Of a stretch of 64,000 nt of DNA, positions 61,907 through 64,000 are shown in pieces. Made by a program: the position numbers and the translations under genes. The stretch comes from DATBJG01 sp963790545 (lineage in GTDB: Bacteria; Acidobacteriota; Vicinamibacteria; Vicinamibacterales; JAMQPK01). The stretch is from NCBI GenBank assembly GCA_963790545.1, contig CAWBPA010000018.1, positions 70,793-134,792 on the forward strand, read 5' to 3'. The notes below the pieces were generated by a model. It saw nothing but the letters and a program-made list of their open reading frames with translations, was not told the origin of the DNA and ran no database searches. Position 1 is the first letter of the stretch, and each line of letters opens with the position of its first letter.

Positions 61907-62914
61907 TCAACGCGCGGTGAAGACTCTGGTCCCCTGGTGGAACTGCGACCAGGCGAACCAGAACTGCGGCACGAGAATCACTTGTTCCAGTTGCGTTCCC
62001 TTCAATGGCCCTTCGAGGCACAGTCCATACGCGTTCCATGTCGAGCGGGTTTCGAGATCGATAACAGAGCTGGCGTCGTCATTCGCCGCCTGAAACTCGA
62101 GCACTTTGCCTTTGACACGCGCTTCGAATGCCGTCGTCGTATCGGACGAGGGCTGATGGACGATGACAATCGGCAGTCCGCCCACGCGGTCGTTGACGAC
62201 ACGCGCGATGCGCAGCTCCGAGAACGGGTACGCCACGGTCTCGCGACCGACTTCGAGTCCGGCCACGGTTTCCCGCGCCGGCAATCGCTTGTCGAGGGTG
62301 AGCGCGCCATTCGGCGCCCCTTCGGGGCCCGCCCGCGTGACGTCCTTGATGCGCCTGCTCCGATTGGGCATGCGCTCCGCGTATCCCGGCAAGGGCTTCA
62401 GCACCATCGTGTCCGGATACCGCTTGCGCCACTCTGCCCAGGTGGTGCGAACCACCGGAAAGAGCTTCAGGCGCGTGCCCTTGAGGGGACCGTCGATCGC
62501 TTCACCAGTGGCCTGCTGCCAGCTGGTGCCGGTTTCCACATCCTTCTGCACCTCGTTCGCGGCAACCATGCGGTCGTATTGGAAGCGCAGCGTTCGACCA
62601 TTCACCTCGGCGCGAAAGACTATGCCCGTATTACAGACTCCGCACCAGGTCACCGAAATGGGACCGTCCGGCACCTTGTCGGACACCGCGCCATGCTGCG
62701 AGAGGTCGCCCGCCGGGTACGCCTTCGCCACACTGCCGCTGGTGATGCCGAGCAGGATGTCATCGTCCTGAAGGAAAGTGGCCTCCGAAGCCGCCACAAA
62801 CTCCGGCTGGTGGATAGCCGTGTAGGGCATCGGCGTCGCTTGTGGAGTCTGCGCAAAGAGAGATGCTGTAATTCCGGCCACGAGCACGAGCAGAGCGCTT
62901 ATCCGCTCCTTCAT
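61907..62914 (-). CDS. DUF3179 exported protein
   Basis: 335 residues: signal peptide (ALLVLVAGITASLFAQ), ILLGITSGSVAKAYPAGDL, the TWCGVCNTGIVF box (C-x-x-C), TLRFQYDRMVAANEVQKDVETGTSWQQATGEAIDGPLKG, and a repeat of the same theme at the C-terminus (LETRSTWNAYGLCLEGPLKG). DUF3179 function is unknown; the CxxC may bind metal or be redox active. Coupled to the anti-sigma gene by an ATGA overlap. Confidence 0.9.
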   Translation of the reverse strand: MKERISALLVLVAGITASLFAQTPQATPMPYTAIHQPEFVAASEATFLQDDDILLGITSGSVAKAYPAGDLSQHGAVSDKVPDGPISVTWCGVCNTGIVFRAEVNGRTLRFQYDRMVAANEVQKDVETGTSWQQATGEAIDGPLKGTRLKLFPVVRTTWAEWRKRYPDTMVLKPLPGYAERMPNRSRRIKDVTRAGPEGAPNGALTLDKRLPARETVAGLEVGRETVAYPFSELRIARVVNDRVGGLPIVIVHQPSSDTTTAFEARVKGKVLEFQAANDDASSVIDLETRSTWNAYGLCLEGPLKGTQLEQVILVPQFWFAWSQFHQGTRVFTAR

Positions 62915-63474
62915 GGTTCACTCCTTGTCGTCGCGCGCTCCGTCAGCGGACTGCCGCTGGGAACAACGAGGAATGCCACGGCGCGCACTGGCGCATCCGG
63001 GTTCGCGGAAGTGAACGATGTGTGAAGGGCTCCGTGCGGTTCGAAGAACGTGCCGCCCGCTGGCACGATCTGGTCCGGCTGGTGATTGATGGCGGTCCGC
63101 ATCTGCCCATCCACGACGTACCCAAGGATGGGACCGGGATGCCGATGCTCCCTGGCTGACGCGCCGGGCGCGAAGTTCACCTCCACGAGCACCGCATCGA
63201 ACCCCTCGAGAGGGCCCGTCAACGCGTATCTCGCCAGCTCGCCGGATGGCCGTGGCCCTGATGTTCCGGGCGTCGACATCGGTCCCGTTCGCGCCGAGGC
63301 GATCCACAACGCGGCCATCAACAGCGCGGCGAGCGCAACGGGTACGGGCACGCGAATCGTGCCGCTGACCAACCAGCGCAGCCGTGATCCATCCGCGCGG
63401 CGGGGACGCAAATCCGGCGGTGCATCCGGCGCCTTCCATTCGCGCAGCAGTCGATTCAGTTCTCGGTCGTCCAT
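62911..63474 (-). CDS. Membrane anti-sigma factor with C-terminal cupin
   Basis: 187 residues: an N-terminal cytosolic stretch (DDRELNRLLREWKAPDAPPDLRPR) of the kind that binds ECF sigma factors, one membrane helix (VPVALAALLMAALWIAS), then a periplasmic cupin (APGASAREHRHPGPILGYVVDGQMRTAIN, GGTFFEPHGALHTSF). Starts 7 bp after the sigma-factor stop. The cupin is the likely sensor; a soluble copy of it is encoded two genes downstream. Confidence 0.8.
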   Translation of the reverse strand: MDDRELNRLLREWKAPDAPPDLRPRRADGSRLRWLVSGTIRVPVPVALAALLMAALWIASARTGPMSTPGTSGPRPSGELARYALTGPLEGFDAVLVEVNFAPGASAREHRHPGPILGYVVDGQMRTAINHQPDQIVPAGGTFFEPHGALHTSFTSANPDAPVRAVAFLVVPSGSPLTERATTRSEP

Positions 63475-63481
63475 ACGGTCC

Positions 63482-63982
63482 TCACGTGGTGGTCGGTTGC
63501 CGGCTCCGCAGCGGCGCCAGCGTGCGGCGCAGATTCTCGCGTGCGCGGTGCAGCCTCGACTTGACCGTGCCGACGTCCGCGTCGACAGCTCGTGCGATTT
63601 CGGCGAGCGTCAGACCTTCGTACTCGGCGAGGATCACCACCTCGCGTTGGAGCGGCCGAAGCGCACGCACGGCCCGGCCGACCATGTCGCCGACCTCACC
63701 GCGCTCGAGGTCGACGGGCTCCGCAACCGCCTCGTCGTCGAGCGGCTCGAACCGATGTTCTTTCCGCCAGTGCTTGAGCGCGAGGTTCCGGGCGATCCCC
63801 AGCAGGAAGGCGCGCAACGTCCCGCGGGCCGGATCGAACCGGTCCGGATATCGCAGAAGCCCAACGAACACGTCCTGGGTGATGTCCTCGGCCGCGGCCG
63901 CCGAGCCGGACATGCGCCAGGCGAACCGGTAGACGGCATCCTTGTGCTGGTCGAAGGCTGTCTGGAACTCAGCGTCGGTCAC
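63482..63982 (-). CDS. ECF RNA polymerase sigma factor
   Basis: 166 residues: region 2 (DAVYRFAWRMSGSAAAAEDITQDVFVGLLRYP) and region 4 (LRPLQREVVILAEYEGLTLAEIARAVDADVGTVKSRLHRARENLR). First gene of the sigma / anti-sigma-cupin / DUF3179 / cupin operon and presumably controls it. Confidence 0.9.
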   Translation of the reverse strand: MTDAEFQTAFDQHKDAVYRFAWRMSGSAAAAEDITQDVFVGLLRYPDRFDPARGTLRAFLLGIARNLALKHWRKEHRFEPLDDEAVAEPVDLERGEVGDMVGRAVRALRPLQREVVILAEYEGLTLAEIARAVDADVGTVKSRLHRARENLRRTLAPLRSRQPTTT

Positions 63983-64000
63983 GTGGCTCGTTGACTATTA

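Noticed and set aside
62631..62660. DUF3179 CxxC box as a second selenocysteine site
   Set aside because: Both positions are ordinary cysteine codons and there is no in-frame TGA.
61799..63025. A 408-residue plus-strand frame
   Set aside because: Antisense to the DUF3179 gene, which has a signal peptide and conserved boxes.

Overview
The window reads as high-GC chromosomal DNA of an acidobacterium, most likely a Vicinamibacteria-like lineage. This is inferred from gene content, not from an rRNA marker. The pointers are two PadR + ~890-residue FtsX/MacB 'orphan permease' pairs, a Ser/Thr kinase fused to a TolB-like propeller, secreted PDLSG-W proteins in three copies, a DUF6152 protein, many PQQ-era style secreted hydrolases, and a very dense set of intergenic palindromes. 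No rRNA, CRISPR array or prophage is seen. Two tRNAs are present: Gln-CTG (14404-14477) and Ser-GCT (43778-43871), both on the minus strand.

Layout. 1-9 kb: the 3' part of a probable selenoprotein (in-frame TGA at 36-38 with a SECIS-like hairpin), an O-methyltransferase, an M16 zinc protease, two small exported proteins, an exported O-methyltransferase and a LigM-like demethylase. 9-14 kb: PadR/permease pair, AlkD-like glycosylase, and a decayed two-component locus that abuts a TonB-receptor fragment. 14-23 kb: tRNA-Gln, a secreted haem protein, a broken epoxide-hydrolase-like gene, twin AAA-ATPase/SPOR proteins, KGG stress protein and gltX. 23-31 kb: a probable catabolic island (FAD enzyme, both aconitase X subunits, MFS transporter, IlvD/Edd dehydratase, solute-binding protein). 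31-38 kb: secreted/lipoprotein enzymes and PDLSG-W proteins, then a LiaF-like protein and a LytS kinase. 38.8-40.4 kb: an IS110-family element of the IS1111 type that separates the LytS kinase from its LytTR regulator. 41-46 kb: secreted proteins, tRNA-Ser and a scrap yard of truncated genes (integrase, M41-like peptidase, ISAzo13 transposase, carotenoid oxygenase). 46-53 kb: AraC, SDR, deleted aldehyde dehydrogenase, and a TetR-controlled hydrolase/SDR/MDR/hydrolase operon. 53-57 kb: second PadR/permease pair and a VapBC module. 57-64 kb: kinase-propeller protein and an ECF sigma / cupin anti-sigma / DUF3179 / cupin operon.

Two themes stand out. First, at least five families of intergenic palindromes recur, one with a constant GTAGCGC flank and CTTTAG centre but different, compensated stems, and another lying exactly against the CCA end of both tRNA genes. 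Second, many genes are broken: single-base frameshifts in otherwise complete genes (16198, 19750, 23359, 40912, 41285, 55552) may be assembly errors, whereas the chimeric junctions and large internal deletions look like real decay.
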